DNA of 60,000 nt, taken from NCBI GenBank assembly GCA_002633005.1, contig NMRA01000026.1, positions 1,324,710 to 1,384,709 of the forward strand. The letters run 5' to 3'. The notes below the pieces were generated by a model, which did not search any database, had not been told where the DNA came from, and saw only the letters and a list, made by a program, of their open reading frames with translations. Origin of the DNA: Phoronis australis (taxonomy: Eukaryota > Phoronida > Phoronidae). The position numbers and the translations under genes were made by a program. Position 1 is the stretch's first letter; each line of letters opens with the position of its first letter. Shown piece after piece: positions 1-11,334 of this stretch.

Positions 1-130
1 GAATAAAGTCATAATAAAGATAAAAGGGATGAAAAAGAGGAAACTGGAAATCAAATAAGAGGTAATTGAAACCAAAAAAGAGGAATTCCTCTTACAAGTG
101 GAAAATTGCAAGCCTTGCAAGAATTGCCAC
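1..130. repeat. Dispersed repeat, copy 1 of a pair
   Basis: A purine-rich block of about 120 bp resembles 3205-3335: both carry gaggaaactg, aaatcaaataag and attgaaaccaaaaa in the same order and orientation. No terminal inverted repeats were seen. It may be a fragment of an interspersed element; it lies 3' of RPLP0 exon 6. Confidence 0.5.
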
Positions 131-645
131 AAGGAAACTGTGCAGTAGTTTGACTTGTCAGTTGTGCGTTTCTCAACACATATACCAAGTCTCATCAACA
201 TCCATCAAGGGAGTTGGTAGATATTGAGTCACGCAGAAAAATTAACTAGGAGGCGCCACAACAACTGGACCTATCAAAATGAACGCCCGACAGACGACGT
301 GGACGCATCAAGGAAAGAGGGAGATGAAAAAGTAAAATTGCCATTGGGGGCACAGAAGTAGTTCGGTGAAGCCCTCATCGTTATTAGGAAAAACTAAACT
401 GCAAAATTTCATAGATTTCGCAAGGAGTTGCAGAGAACTAAAAAGCTATGGATGCCAGGCAGACAGATGACGAGAATACACACCCACATAATGTATATGT
501 GGGAGAATAGTGAATTATATACACAATTTTTGGAACTTCTTTCAGCACAAATATATACAACCCAATTACAAAATGAGTGCTTCATTTGAGGGATATCTTT
601 TTGATTGTACTTTACATTAAACCCAAGCTGCATCTCAACACTCAC

Positions 646-3600
646 AGTCATGAATGTCTTCCTGATGTCATCATCAGTGATGTCAAGTACAGAAGGACTG
701 AAGACGGTACCAGAGTCGTACACTGTAACAAAAGTTCAATCAATAAGCCATCTAAGCAGTGCAACTTTCAACATAAACGGTTCCTTTTAAGAACACTTAT
801 CACCATGTAACAGAGCGCAGATGCAGTTTCTTGACCACGGGGTCTGACAATGGATATACAAAGTGTGCTTGAATCTATCCATTACAGACTAATAGTCACT
901 TACTGAAGTCCCAAATGTTGAGAACCAGTTTCTTCACAGAAAATGGGCATCAAACTGGTTCTCAAAATCCAGGAAGCCTGCTACTTGACTATTGCCTATT
1001 AAAACAGCTGAAGTGAATGCACATTATGCTCTATCCATGCAGGATATGACACAAAGGGAAAGTTAAATACGCAGTTGCTCTCGACTATAAGCAATATAAT
1101 AACCATTGACCCTAACATACTGAAGCAAAGTATTACAACAATTGATAGGACAGTCAGGTAATTATCGCAAGGCTCAATTTGGTGACCTCAGATTTTGTTT
1201 TGACGACCGGATAAAACCCCCAAATCACCACGCTTATATGCGAGAACAAACACGTTTCCCTCACATAGGAGCCTAGTCTGGGCAGGATTGTGGGCCTGGG
1301 GTGAAAATTGGTTTATAAAAAGCAGACGATTTAGTCAGTGACAATTAGTCCCAATCTCATATTCAACTAAAAAATGATTGCTAGTCATTTTTGAGTGTCC
1401 TCTAAACGGTTGCTCAGTTTCCCAGTCGTTCAATTCTGATGTCCATCATTCCATTGTCAATTGTTGTCAACTATGTGTTGTTTATGAAGGTAGGCCAGGA
1501 CGTTTGTATCCCCTGGATATGGTTTCCCTTGAGCCCATTTCCCATCTGGAATGTTGCCAAGCTGTATTTAGCAACTTTCGCAAGTGATGTCACCGCCTGC
1601 TGCATTCGTTTCACATGCCATTTACCTTGAGTCAGCTCCAAACCATAAGTGAAAGGTAGAATCTTTAACATAGTCAACAGCGCAGCTTCAGATGCACCCA
1701 CTCTCACATCCTTCTTGATGATGTGAACATCAGACTACAACAGACAATTGTCGATAACCAAGACCATACTAGATGCTTAACATGACCCACCATGAGAAGC
1801 CAACTTGTTCAGCCTCGTCAAAACCAACAACACACTGTCAATTCTCTCACAGCCCAGAAATACATATATAGTTTGAGTAAAAATAAGCAGAGACCAATTC
1901 TGTAGCTATAAGTAGTCTAAATCAACTCTTTTTTACAGTAATCTGGTTCTAACAGCAATCATTTAGCTGCTCCACGTTCTTATCATGTATGTGGTCAGAC
2001 AGCACAAGGCAAAGCTTGCTCTTGTATTGAAGCAGGAATCAGTGGGTTCAGCCATTTCTGGCTCTGAGACCTGTGTGCCTCAACATGGCAACTCGAGGCT
2101 TTCATCATTTTACACAACACAACAAATACGTAGACACAAATATCAAACACGAAAATCGAGTAAAACATCTTCAAAAGACTTTGGTAAAACTGAATTAAAG
2201 GGAACAAGTATAACACGAGTTAACTTACCAAGATTTCAATGGTACCCTTGGAAATTTTGGTGGGGATAGCCAGGGCCTGGAAGAAGCTGGTCTTCTCAGG
2301 GCCAAGACCCGTATTCTGGGCTGGCACAAACACATCCAGTGGGGCCATGGCACCTGCTTTGGCAGCTGCCGGCACACGGTTGTCCAGGATTCTGTCACGG
2401 ATGTCACCCAAGTCTTCCTTGGTGAATACAAAACCCACGTTGCCTTTGATATGTGGCAACAGCCTGAAATATGCATGGACATACCTAGTAGTCATAAGCA
2501 CAAGCACGCACACATTAGTAACAGTGCAAAGTTAGTACATACTACACCACATTTTCTATTAAGACATCTTAGGAACACTTTACGGTGCCAGGAAACATCA
2601 ATGTGGGACTGGTCACATAAACAACAAGTTACCATTAGGTGCTACATTCAAGTTCAATTATTCATTCATGTTCCTGCACCGAAAAAGTAAAGGACGCAGA
2701 AATTCAACAGTTAACTAAATATAACGGTTTCATGGTCGGGTTCACCCATGCTCAAGTATAATCATGCCATGTCTCAGACAGCCAGCAAGGCAAGGTGTTG
2801 CACACCAACAGATGTCAGCACCAGTGGGTTCAGCCATTTCTGGCTCTGATGCTGTACGACATCTGCATTGCAGTGAGGACTTTCATCATGTGACATACAA
2901 CTAACTGGGTATAGGTAAACATGACTACTGACACAGCATGCCCGATAACTTTAATCATGCAACACATACTTCTCAAGAGCTGGGTTGTTGTCCAGGTGAC
3001 CACGAATGGCCTTTCTCATCATGGTGTTCTTACCCATCAAAAGCTCTGAAACAATTGTGGTAAATCATGTAAATGTCACATTTTGAACACTAACAATAAA
3101 TACATGAACACTACAGGGCATGGAAAGACCAATGACAAAAAGAGGAAAATTTTCCTGCTGATGTATCATACTATAAATAAATAGGCTTGTGTGATGCAGT
3201 GTTTTTGGATGAATTAAGTAAAGATAATGATAAGAGACGAAGAATGAGGAAACTGAAAATCAAATAAGTGGAAATTGAAACCAAAAACGAGGAAATTCTC
3301 TTAAAAGAGGAAAATTTCAAGCCCTGACACGGCAGCTGTTCCATTGACTAGTCTTATCTTCAACAACTTCATTAAGTGTTTTAAATACAACCACCAGAGA
3401 GTTATGGTGTATGCCTCGTTCAGGACCATTTAAAATACAACGAGCAAATCTGACGACAGAAAGAACAGTACAAACCTGCGTGGCCACGAAGACTGGCACG
3501 GATCTTCTGCATTTGATTAGAGCCGACATTATCTACACTGACAACGAACACTCGCGGATATTCATCCAGCAGTTGCTGCAAGTGTATACATACGTTTTAA

Positions 3601-4398
3601 TTGGATTACTGATACCTGGCACCTTGTTTGATGAAAAGTAACTTAAGGCTTAGGAGGAAAATTTGGTCTTACACTCCCTATATATTTCTGAAAAAATAAA
3701 ACTCTTTTGAGCAAAAGTCTCCGAGGATATTCAGACAATTGTCACAGATAATTTCTATCAATTATTTTTTGACTATGATCCACTCCTTATTACTGGGTTA
3801 TACCTTTATTCAGCACTAGTCAAGTGGGAGAGCAAGAACAAATTCGTTTCATGAAACAGACCCTGAACTATGTATCTAATCCAGACAAGCTATCAAGATT
3901 TTTAATAGACCACTGTGGGACAAAATCATCATCTCGCAGCTCAACAGTCCAGCAAGAGCAAAACCAGCCAGGGATCTTGCAAATCCTAGGCAAATTCCTG
4001 CTGTGCACACCACCTACAGCAGTGGCTTGCTTGAATCGTCTACAGGAAATACACATCAATGCTTCAGTTACGCACATCTCCTTCAACAGAAGCCAACATT
4101 GTCCAACTGGTTCACGCACAAACAGAATTTGGTGAATGTGCACGTGGGATTAGTGGACAAATTGTGCAGCTCACACCAGATGGCATTGTATACCAGTCTT
4201 TCTGCAGTCTTTCTTCACGGGTAATGCGTGTAAATGCTGAAGTGCATCTCTATTGGCAACTTTATTATGATGGACAGAATCGCAGCAATACTGACCAGAC
4301 ACTTGCTACTATCAGGAGTGCAGCAGAAACAGAAGAAAACTTACAATGATACGCAGGAAGTAGTTGGACTTCCAAGTAGCCTTGTCTTCCTTGACCAT
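646..4398 (-). CDS. RPLP0: RPLP0, 60S acidic ribosomal protein P0 (six 5' coding exons; 3' end outside window)
   Basis: P0 anchors the P1/P2 stalk to the large ribosomal subunit, where translation factors bind. Coding exons, in transcript order: 4398-4345, 3575-3476, 3045-2970, 2463-2229, 1734-1626 and 722-646. All junctions are GT-AG and frame-consistent (for example GAGAA|gtatgt joined to cag|GCTG gives Glu-Lys-Leu). The protein starts [18 protein letters not shown] and contains [51 protein letters not shown] and VLDIT, all P0 hallmarks in the family order. The start ATG sits at the usual P0 N-terminus. The remaining exons, including the acidic stalk-binding tail, should lie left of position 1. 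A likely splice acceptor at 4418 suggests an upstream non-coding first exon, which I could not place. Introns 3 and 4 carry snoRNA-like elements. Confidence 0.95.
918..965. repeat. Perfect 14-bp hairpin in RPLP0 intron 5
   Basis: TTGAGAACCAGTTT (918-931) is followed by a 20-nt loop and its exact complement AAACTGGTTCTCAA (952-965). It lies in the intron between the exons ending at 1626 and starting at 722. It could be part of an intronic RNA or a fold-back relic; no snoRNA boxes were seen around it. Confidence 0.6.
1988..2116 (-). ncRNA. Candidate C/D-box snoRNA, copy B, in RPLP0 intron 4
   Basis: This paralogue of the element in the preceding intron has a C box ATGATGA (2108-2102), a D box CTGA (1998-1995) and a 5-bp terminal stem with one G-U pair (2116-2112 with 1992-1988). 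It shares an identical 28-nt core with copy A (GNRA-loop hairpin plus internal CTGA at 2051-2048); the outer parts are only moderately similar. Keeping the boxes and compensating in the stem while the flanks diverge argues for a functional RNA rather than a recent duplication. Confidence 0.62.
2769..2896 (-). ncRNA. Candidate C/D-box snoRNA, copy A, in RPLP0 intron 3
   Basis: On the host-gene sense strand there is a C box ATGATGA (2889-2883) near the 5' end and a D box CTGA (2777-2774) near the 3' end. They are bracketed by a perfect 5-bp terminal stem, ATGTC (2896-2892) with GACAT (2773-2769), the K-turn layout of box C/D snoRNAs. An internal CTGA (2833-2830) could be D'. The core contains AGCCA-GAAA-UGGCU, a hairpin with a GNRA tetraloop. 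At about 128 nt it is long for a C/D snoRNA. Ribosomal-protein introns are common snoRNA hosts in animals. The target rRNA position was not identified. A sister copy lies in the next intron. Confidence 0.65.
3205..3335. repeat. Dispersed repeat, copy 2 of a pair (RPLP0 intron 2)
   Basis: Partner of the block at 1-130, same orientation, about 80% alike by eye. It lies between RPLP0 coding exons 2 and 3. Confidence 0.5.
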
Positions 4399-4417
4399 CT
4401 TTGTGATTCAGGGACTG

Positions 4418-6060
4418 CTGAGGCAATTTAAAGACAAGTCTTCGGTCTGAAAGACAAAAATTTGGCTTGTGATTTGGGGATTGCTGAATCAGCTTAAAAA
4501 GTCTTTCATCTGAAACAGAAAAAAAAATAAACTAACAGGCCATTTACCAGAGTTGCACCACCTGTGCAGCTCCCATCAGCAGTGATTTTGGGAGCACTCA
4601 GACAAGTAGCTGGCAGCTGAGATGTCATCCTCAAGTGAACCATGACTCAGCTCACAGCATGATGCACCTACCTGCACACATCAATGCTCACTGACCTATT
4701 TGCCAAGTTTGTTGTGAACAACCTAAACAGTACACATGGTTATAATGAGCCAGCAATCCAGCCAAAGAGGTCTGTTGTCAGGTGATGCAATTATATTTTA
4801 TTGACTACTGAAGGTAATAGACTAAGCACTTAAATTGATTTTCAGGTCAGACAGGTGGCTGATTTAAAAGCCAGTGTTCTTCACGACTGCTTTTAACGTG
4901 TCGCAGTGTCCTGTTTGGCCGAATGCGCGGCCTGTTTAAATCAGGGTTTCCCCTGCGTGTAAGCTTCTGGGCGGCCCACCACTTTTTGGCCCCACTCGTA
5001 AATCATACTCAAAGTGACCGCCACACACCTAATCGTGACGGAGAAACTTCACCACCACGCAAAAATCGCTAGTACAAATGATCACTACTGAAATGATCGC
5101 TAGTAAATCAAAACTATCATTTAAAAAAGTGCTTACTTTCATCATTTGTCCTTTCTACTTCTATACATATCTTCGATGAAGTTTAGTTGTGAGAATTAAG
5201 GGGACTTTGGGGAAGAATTCCAACTCTAATTTTTTGGTTGCCGTTAACTTTTTCACCACACACACGATAACCACAAAGTATGTCAACTGAGTCACGCGAG
5301 TTAGGCAAAGGCTAGCACGAGACTGAGCGAAGCACATGACACTTGCAAAATAGCACTGATGAGAAGGTGAAATTTGTAAGATTTGTGTCCCTTGGACTTT
5401 TTTTCGTCAACATGCGTGATTTCACGCAACTGATTTAAAATGGCACCCGGTAAGAGAAACTCGAACATACCGCGACAGATTTTCATTGATTTCTTCAAAT
5501 TACCTTGACTGAATCATCTCCAGACTTATGGTATGAGTTGTTTATAACTCCATGTGCATATATGCACGTTTCATTTGATTTTATTTCCTGTATTTTGAAA
5601 TGAGTAACTTTTTGTGGGGATGTACTATCGCCCCTGTATGCCTGCCCCTGTATGCCTGCGGCATCCTGGGCGATGTAATTGCCTACTGCTACGCCGGCCA
5701 ACGCCAATCCACTATCACTGATTTATGTTTAGCAAGACGATGTCAACGTAAGTTTCGTTACACAAATTAGTTTAATACGTCTACAAAGTTCACATATTTT
5801 ATGTTCTATGTTTGTCACTTCGTGGATAATTGAATTTTAACACTGTTTTTGTACTCAGGTGCGACAGAGATCACACTATGCTGGACACTTCATTGCCAAT
5901 TTGTCTTGCGAAGTGTCCATTACCCAGATACTTCCACCATGATGCTTGGGTTAAGGTCTTGTCTATGATGAGCAAACTGCAACCAATTACATCTAATGGT
6001 AATTGTTTACAATATGACGACATCGACCAACACACATGATTTTGGTATCGATCGATTCCT
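4418..6060. other. Region upstream of RPLP0; probable promoter and non-coding exon 1, not resolved
   Basis: No protein-coding gene is supported here. The RPLP0 promoter and its expected pyrimidine-rich (TOP) first exon should lie here, but I could not pick one start. At 4945-4990 there is a CAGGGTTTCCCC motif like the ends of hAT transposons, with no partner end found. At 5630-5660 the 14-mer cccctgtatgcctg is tandemly duplicated. Confidence 0.4.
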
Positions 6061-6067
6061 TGCAATG

Positions 6068-6655
6068 TTATCTTTCCAAAAATATATGAGTATATCCCCT
6101 ACCACGTTTCTTCCGAATTTTATAGTCGAATTTCGGTTTGCACTATTTCCCGGTTGACACCGCCATGTTAGCTCAACTCAAGATTACTGCGACACCTGTT
6201 GTTAATGAATGAAACAGCATCGTCGATTCTGAATTTTTTGCCCGTGCGAGATTCCCGCTTAAGTTTTCCTGACATAATATGGAGGAACAAGTTGCAGCAT
6301 TCCACCTTTTTCAATTTTTTATACTTGTGACCATTTGACCATTTTTTTCACGAAATTGTCTGAAGTGATACCATTTTCACCAATATGGACCTTAAAAACA
6401 ACTTCCGCTTTTTCGCAGACTTGTGCTCTAGCTAATGCGTACCAGGGTTACCATAGGATCGAATTCGAACCCTTGGGCTTGGGACCGTAACTCGGGCGGG
6501 GGATAGAAGGGTCTCGGTCAATTTGACCTAATGAAAAGCGACGATTTACAGAAGTCTGTAGATTAGTTCATTTTTTGACCGCAAGGTGACTCCTTCCATT
6601 CAACATGGCGGTATTACTACCGTGTACCGGGAAATAGTGTATTTTTGGAAAGATA
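6068..6655. repeat. Interrupted inverted repeat (decayed foldback or MITE)
   Basis: GTTATCTTTCCAAAAATATA (6068-6087) and cactatttcccggt...ccgccatgtt (6143-6171) reappear inverted as aacatggcggt...accgggaaatagtg (6602-6640) and tatttttggaaagataac (to 6655). The left arm has about 55 bp between its two blocks that the right arm lacks. The roughly 430-bp centre shows no coding potential. It abuts the palindrome at 6663-7316, so the two may be one nested structure. Confidence 0.6.
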
Positions 6656-6662
6656 ACGTAGC

Positions 6663-7316
6663 CACAGGCGTCCTCAGCTTCTAATCGTCCCCAATACACT
6701 ACATATAATACTACAAGGTATGACACTTCCGACCAAAAATTCCACGGGTGCTTCACTTCANACACAAAACAGGGGTTCAACAAACCATGAAGAATTGTTC
6801 TTTCTCCCAATACCATTCACGGTGTCCTGTTCCGGCGACTTCGTAAGAAATTCGCAGTCAAAGAACAAAAATGTTCACAAAAAACCCCCGCGCACGTCCA
6901 TCGGTTGCCGCTCGAGGTCAAGGACGGTACGGAAATTGCCGGTGAGTTACGGAAGTACCGACATCGGTCGCGTAAAGTCACGATGTCGGTACTTCCGTAA
7001 CTCACCGGCAATTTTCGTACCGTCCTTGACCTCGAGCGGCAACCGATGGACGTGCGCGGGGTTTTTTTGTGAACATTTTTGTTCTTTGACTGCGAATTTC
7101 TTACAAAGTCGCCGGAACAGGACACCGTGAATGGTATTGGGAGAAAGAACAATTCTTCATGGTTTGTTGAACCTCTGTTTTGTGTAAATTTATTGAGTTT
7201 TATGTTTGCTATGGACGGCTGAAGTGAACACCCGTTGAATTTCTGGTCGGAAGTGTCATACCTTGTAGTATTATATGTAGTGTATTGGGGACGATTAGAA
7301 GCTGAGGACGCCTGTG
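6663..7316. repeat. Large near-perfect palindrome (arms about 300 and 336 bp, 14-bp spacer)
   Basis: The left arm 6663-6966 is the reverse complement of the right arm 6981-7316, with only scattered mismatches, around the spacer 6967-6980. The left arm has a single N at 6761 exactly where about 35 bp present in the right arm are missing. ORFs through the arms (6720-7130 plus, 6817-7407 minus) are mirror images and resemble no family I know. It could be a young inverted duplication, a foldback transposon or a misassembly. Confidence 0.85.
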
Positions 7317-7372
7317 AACGTAGCAAGGAATCGAACAATACCAAAATCATTTGTGTCATTGTCGTCATATTG

Positions 7373-9551
7373 CAGGGCTCGACGCTATTAAAATCGCCAG
7401 GTCGCATTTTGCGACCTAGCCAAAATCCCAGGTCGCATTTTCAAAATCCAGCTCGCATTCGTAAATGCCAGGTCGCAAAATTTTCCCGCCATTTTTAAGC
7501 GCCAAAATAGATTTTTTAGATCATCGAGAAAATGTTTAGATTATGCTCTTACCTGCAGCGTTAAATACTCACAAAGTTCGGATCTCAAAATTGACTTCAT
7601 TCATGCAGGTACGGCGTTTATTACTGTTCTTCACGACCGCCATTGAAAGTCTCTAGAGCGCAAGGCAAGTTGCCGACGTGAAAGTTGAATCAGTGCTCTC
7701 TTACTGACTTGTGCATTCGAGTAGCTAAATTTGCGATGTGAAAAGGGAGAAAATGCCCCTTGAAAAAGTATCCGGGATATTTTTAGATCTGGCCTGCTAC
7801 TAGCTGTCATCATCAAAGTCGTTAACTATTCAAACTAACTCGGGTAATGGCGAGTTTGCTCCGCAATACCTTCCAAGTAAGGGAAAAATAGGTCAGTCAC
7901 CAAACGACACGCATGTCACTAGTGTTAACTTTCTTTCCGAGATATAAAACAAAGCCGGGATTTGGTTTTTACATATTGTGAAAAGACGTTTTTGAAAACT
8001 GAAGTTGTGCAAAATGAAAGTGACACACCATATAAGCTGCGTGACAATTTTAAATCACACGCGGTCGTTTGTAGTGCGCTATGATGGGCACTAGCTTGAA
8101 CTGTGGGCGCTTCATTGGAAATTCTCAAAATTTAAGGGGGGGACTTTTAATAGATCAGTGAGCGCTTATTATGAAACACTTTAAAGGTAGGGAGTAAGCT
8201 TGTGAGTGAGCATAGTCGTTAACCTCAGTGTTTGCTGTAATAAGATATTAAAACGCTGCAGTGGTAAGAAACGTTATAATAATACGATTTTGCGAGGCAA
8301 ACTCCATCTCGTAGGGGTGACTTCTGGATATCGTTACCACCTATATTGTACCCTTTTTAGCCTCCCGGACTGATTTTGTTTTTAACTGCCCGCTTCAGCC
8401 GGAACAAGGTTGTTTCTAAAGGAGTCTGAACATTTTACGGCGACGGTGGTTCGGGGAACGAAAAGTTGCCGGGGGGAGGGGGGGGTGTATAAAGAGAAGA
8501 ATGAAAAGTTCGCTAACTTGAACCTTAATTTCGCATCTAGTGCCAGTTTAGTTGCAATAACTGGCTACGGGCATAGAATACAGGGTTTACCGAACACCGA
8601 CCTCGGGGAATAACGGAACAGGAAAACGTCAGTTCTGGGTTATATCGGCCCCGGTACATCGGGTCTTTTATAACCGCTGGGAATCTGAGTTTATTTTCAA
8701 ATAAACCAGAGCCAAGCCGGTATACTCTTTCATTTAGGACTGTCGCTGTTCTTTGAAGTGGTGCGCGCGCGTGAGTTCACGCACTTCAATCGCTGAAGTA
8801 GGCCTACACTTTACATTGGTAACAACGTGTGAAAGACAAATCATATTTCGCGCACGTACATGTAGCCCCAGAAACAAGTAAGGGGTTTGAGAATTTCTTG
8901 CCAAATGAAAGTAAAGACGTGACCGTTGCTTGGCGATTAATAAAGTTGTCATAGGAGAAGCACATCTCAGTCTAAGTCACGATTGTGTGCCGGGACCGCT
9001 TGACCAGTGCCGCAGTGCGATATCAGGGATATTGTCTAGGATATTTGGTACATGTAATAAGGACATCTTATGTGAAAAATAAACATTTTTGTCCACCACA
9101 AAGTTTGGTAAGTTGATCGCTTAATAATTAGTAGAAACACCGTTGTTTTGTGAAGTTTTATCACGTGTTAAGCAGTGGCCCGAAACTTTCTTCGTCGAAT
9201 CCGGGAATTTACAAAAGTGGCCGAAAGTGTTAGCCAATGAAACGCTTCAAAGATCGATTCTGCATATCCCATGTTCACGCGACTTGCTTACAAGTCATCG
9301 GGAGGGCTGTTCTCGGTTAGTGTTGTTTTGACTTTTGAACTTGGATTTGGCAACGACCAAATAACGGTCGGATTAACAAGAGCTGCTTTGTATTTTCCAG
9401 GTATCTGTTGAGAAGTGTAAAAACTCAGCTCGCATTCGTTGGAAATTCCAGGTCGCATTTTGCGACTTGATACGAGCTGACAAATATCTCATCTCGCATT
9501 TCCAAATTTCAGGTCGCAAATGCGACCTGCAGCTCGTTATGTCGAGCCCTG
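7373..9551. mobile_element. Non-autonomous DNA transposon with CAGGGCTCGAC termini, copy 1
   Basis: The element begins CAGGGCTCGAC and ends GTCGAGCCCTG, an 11-bp terminal inverted repeat. It is flanked on both sides by TATTG (7368-7372 and 9552-9556), a possible 5-bp target duplication. Both ends carry arrays of GTCGCATTTTGCGAC-like palindromes and CAGGTCGCA/AGCTCGCATT words, subterminal repeats that often bind transposase. Internal ORFs are under 75 codons with no recognisable transposase, so it looks non-autonomous. The CAGGG start recalls hAT elements, but hAT makes 8-bp duplications, so the superfamily is uncertain. A second copy is at 47934-49692. Confidence 0.8.
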
Positions 9552-9556
9552 TATTG

Positions 9557-10590
9557 TAAACAATTAACCATCTAATTTTCAAATTTTGCTTGGGGAAGTC
9601 CCCCCCCCCCCGAGAAAGGGTTTTGAACATTGGGACAGGGGACTCAGATTGTCCCGATATTGATGACTCGGAAATCGGCCAGGACGTGCCACGTGCCTTC
9701 CGCAAGTTTCGCCGGTTATTCCCCGAAAAATGGACAGCCAGTTACTCGACAGTGTAAGCATAGATTGACTAGTCATTTATTATAAAAAATAATGCATCAA
9801 ACGTGGTTTATGCGAATGCAAGACCACACTAACAAAGAAGTCACTTCTATGACAAATATTTAACGAAACTTGCGGAGACGATCTTCAAGACAACCTCACC
9901 TCGCTAAGGTATATCGAGAAAGAGGCTAATCATCACGTGACTTCAAGGGAGATAATCTCCTTTCGTCGGCACCGGTTGTGCGTTCAGTAATGCCATAGAT
10001 TATAGTCTATGGATATGCCAGGACATACGCTAGGGCATACGCTAGGACTTAGCTAAAATCTAACTAAAGTTACGTGTTCTCATTTAAAATACACGGCAAT
10101 ATCTCATGTAATCTCGCGAAGTCTTACTTTTTAGCGAGGTCCTAGCGTTACTGAACGGGAGGCCGGTCTTACTGTAACGCGGGTCGGACATCAGTTCGAG
10201 TGACGGGTTTATTTCAGAGCGGTCAGTTTGCATTCTGGCGTGTTTAGTCAACATGATGATATTCATAAGTTGAATATTCAATATTATGGAAGTCGGAGCT
10301 TTGCTGTGGGCAAATGCTCAAAATCAAAATAGTGCCATTAACCACTGTGAGTTCAGCTGAGTCAGTGGTCTGGCACCCGGCCCGACCACCGCCAGGTGCG
10401 AGACACGCAGCAAGATCGGCACAGGGAGTTTTTCGGAAATCAAAATATGAAATTTTCAAATGGAAATGGGTCGTTTTGTAATGAATGTAACTTTCAAAAA
10501 TGAAAGTAATGATTGGAAGTCGAGCCTAATAAAAATTTCAACTTTCAGAAATTTTTACTGGTTGTGGCTATTTTTTTATAATTGACTTAG
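9557..10590. other. Intergenic, no gene seen; short palindrome at 9994
   Basis: No supported coding or RNA gene. CCATAGATTATAGTCTATGG (9994-10013) is a near-palindrome, and a related word recurs at 11938-11962 (catagattatactatagtct). These could be the two ends or two solo ends of a small element. Confidence 0.4.
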
Positions 10591-10599
10591 GTTAAAAGT

Positions 10600-10920
10600 C
10601 TTTAACTTTTATTGTTACCGAGCTGGGTGTGCTCTGTTCCCGACCGTGCGGGAAGTCACCCCGGCAACTTAAACCGGATTCAACTGAGCTCATAGACGGA
10701 GCACACTGACTTAAAAAGTCGAAGGTCATTTTCGGCTTTGGAGAGTCTCGGTGCAAAACCACTCGGTACCTCACCTCCCGGCCCCTCTTAATACTGAATT
10801 TGCCGGTAACGCCGGCTATGAAACCGTGGCGCCGGACCCCGGTTCCCGGGCACGAGGACCGTGGCATTCGGGCCAACTAAAGGAGCCGACGGGCTGGGGG
10901 TAGTCAAAGATGGAACTAAT
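10600..10920. other. GC-rich island of unknown nature
   Basis: About 320 bp are clearly GC-richer than the AT-rich surroundings, with runs such as gccggtaacgccggct and cggaccccggttcccgggca. On the minus strand the block ends in a possible polyadenylation signal (aataaaag, near 10605), so a solo LTR in that orientation is one reading. A structured RNA or a horizontally acquired fragment are others. I recognise no rRNA, tRNA or protein motif. Confidence 0.35.
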
Positions 10921-11334
10921 ACTCGGCGAAACAAGAGACGGACGGACTAGTGTCAACATTCAAAGAGCTGCATTTGACCTTGGGGGGAGGGGCAAATAAT
11001 CTAACTGCACTTAGAAACGTATTCTTAATCATAAGTATTTCGAAAAAGTCCGACAGTACATTTCTCCAGAGGGACCCTCTATGTCAAGGGATAACAGAGT
11101 CCCCTGTAGTTTAGTTTTTACTTTACTTTCTAAAATTTTAAAAAGGTAACATAAATTGAGAACTCCAAGGTGCTCCGAGTGCTGCTCATTTCCTGTTTTG
11201 AAATTACACATTATTGGCCCCAGCCCGCTTTTAGAGATGATAAGTGATCTGTTGCCTAATATTTGATGTCTTGGTGATGATACATTTATTGTAATATAAG
11301 CAAAATATAACACATAGCTCCAAATTGACTCCAT

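Noticed and set aside
3809-3933. TCAG and TCATCAT spaced like D and C boxes in RPLP0 intron 1
   Set aside because: No terminal stem can form and there is no similarity to the two elements in introns 3 and 4.
3824-4349. Plus-strand overlapping frames in RPLP0 intron 1 that look somewhat protein-like ([17 protein letters not shown])
   Set aside because: Frames shift between pieces, no family match and no splice structure; perhaps a decayed retrocopy, but not supportable.
5495-5707. Minus-strand frame starting MALAGVAVGNYIAQDAAG, faintly like a TIM14/DNAJC membrane segment
   Set aside because: Similarity stops after a few residues, and the J-domain motif HPD is absent.
6720-7407. Open frames of 136 and 196 codons on opposite strands
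   Set aside because: They are mirror images created by the palindrome; no family motif, and the plus frame crosses the N.
10600-10920. Possible rRNA fragment because of high GC
   Set aside because: No invariant 18S, 5.8S or 28S segment could be recognised.
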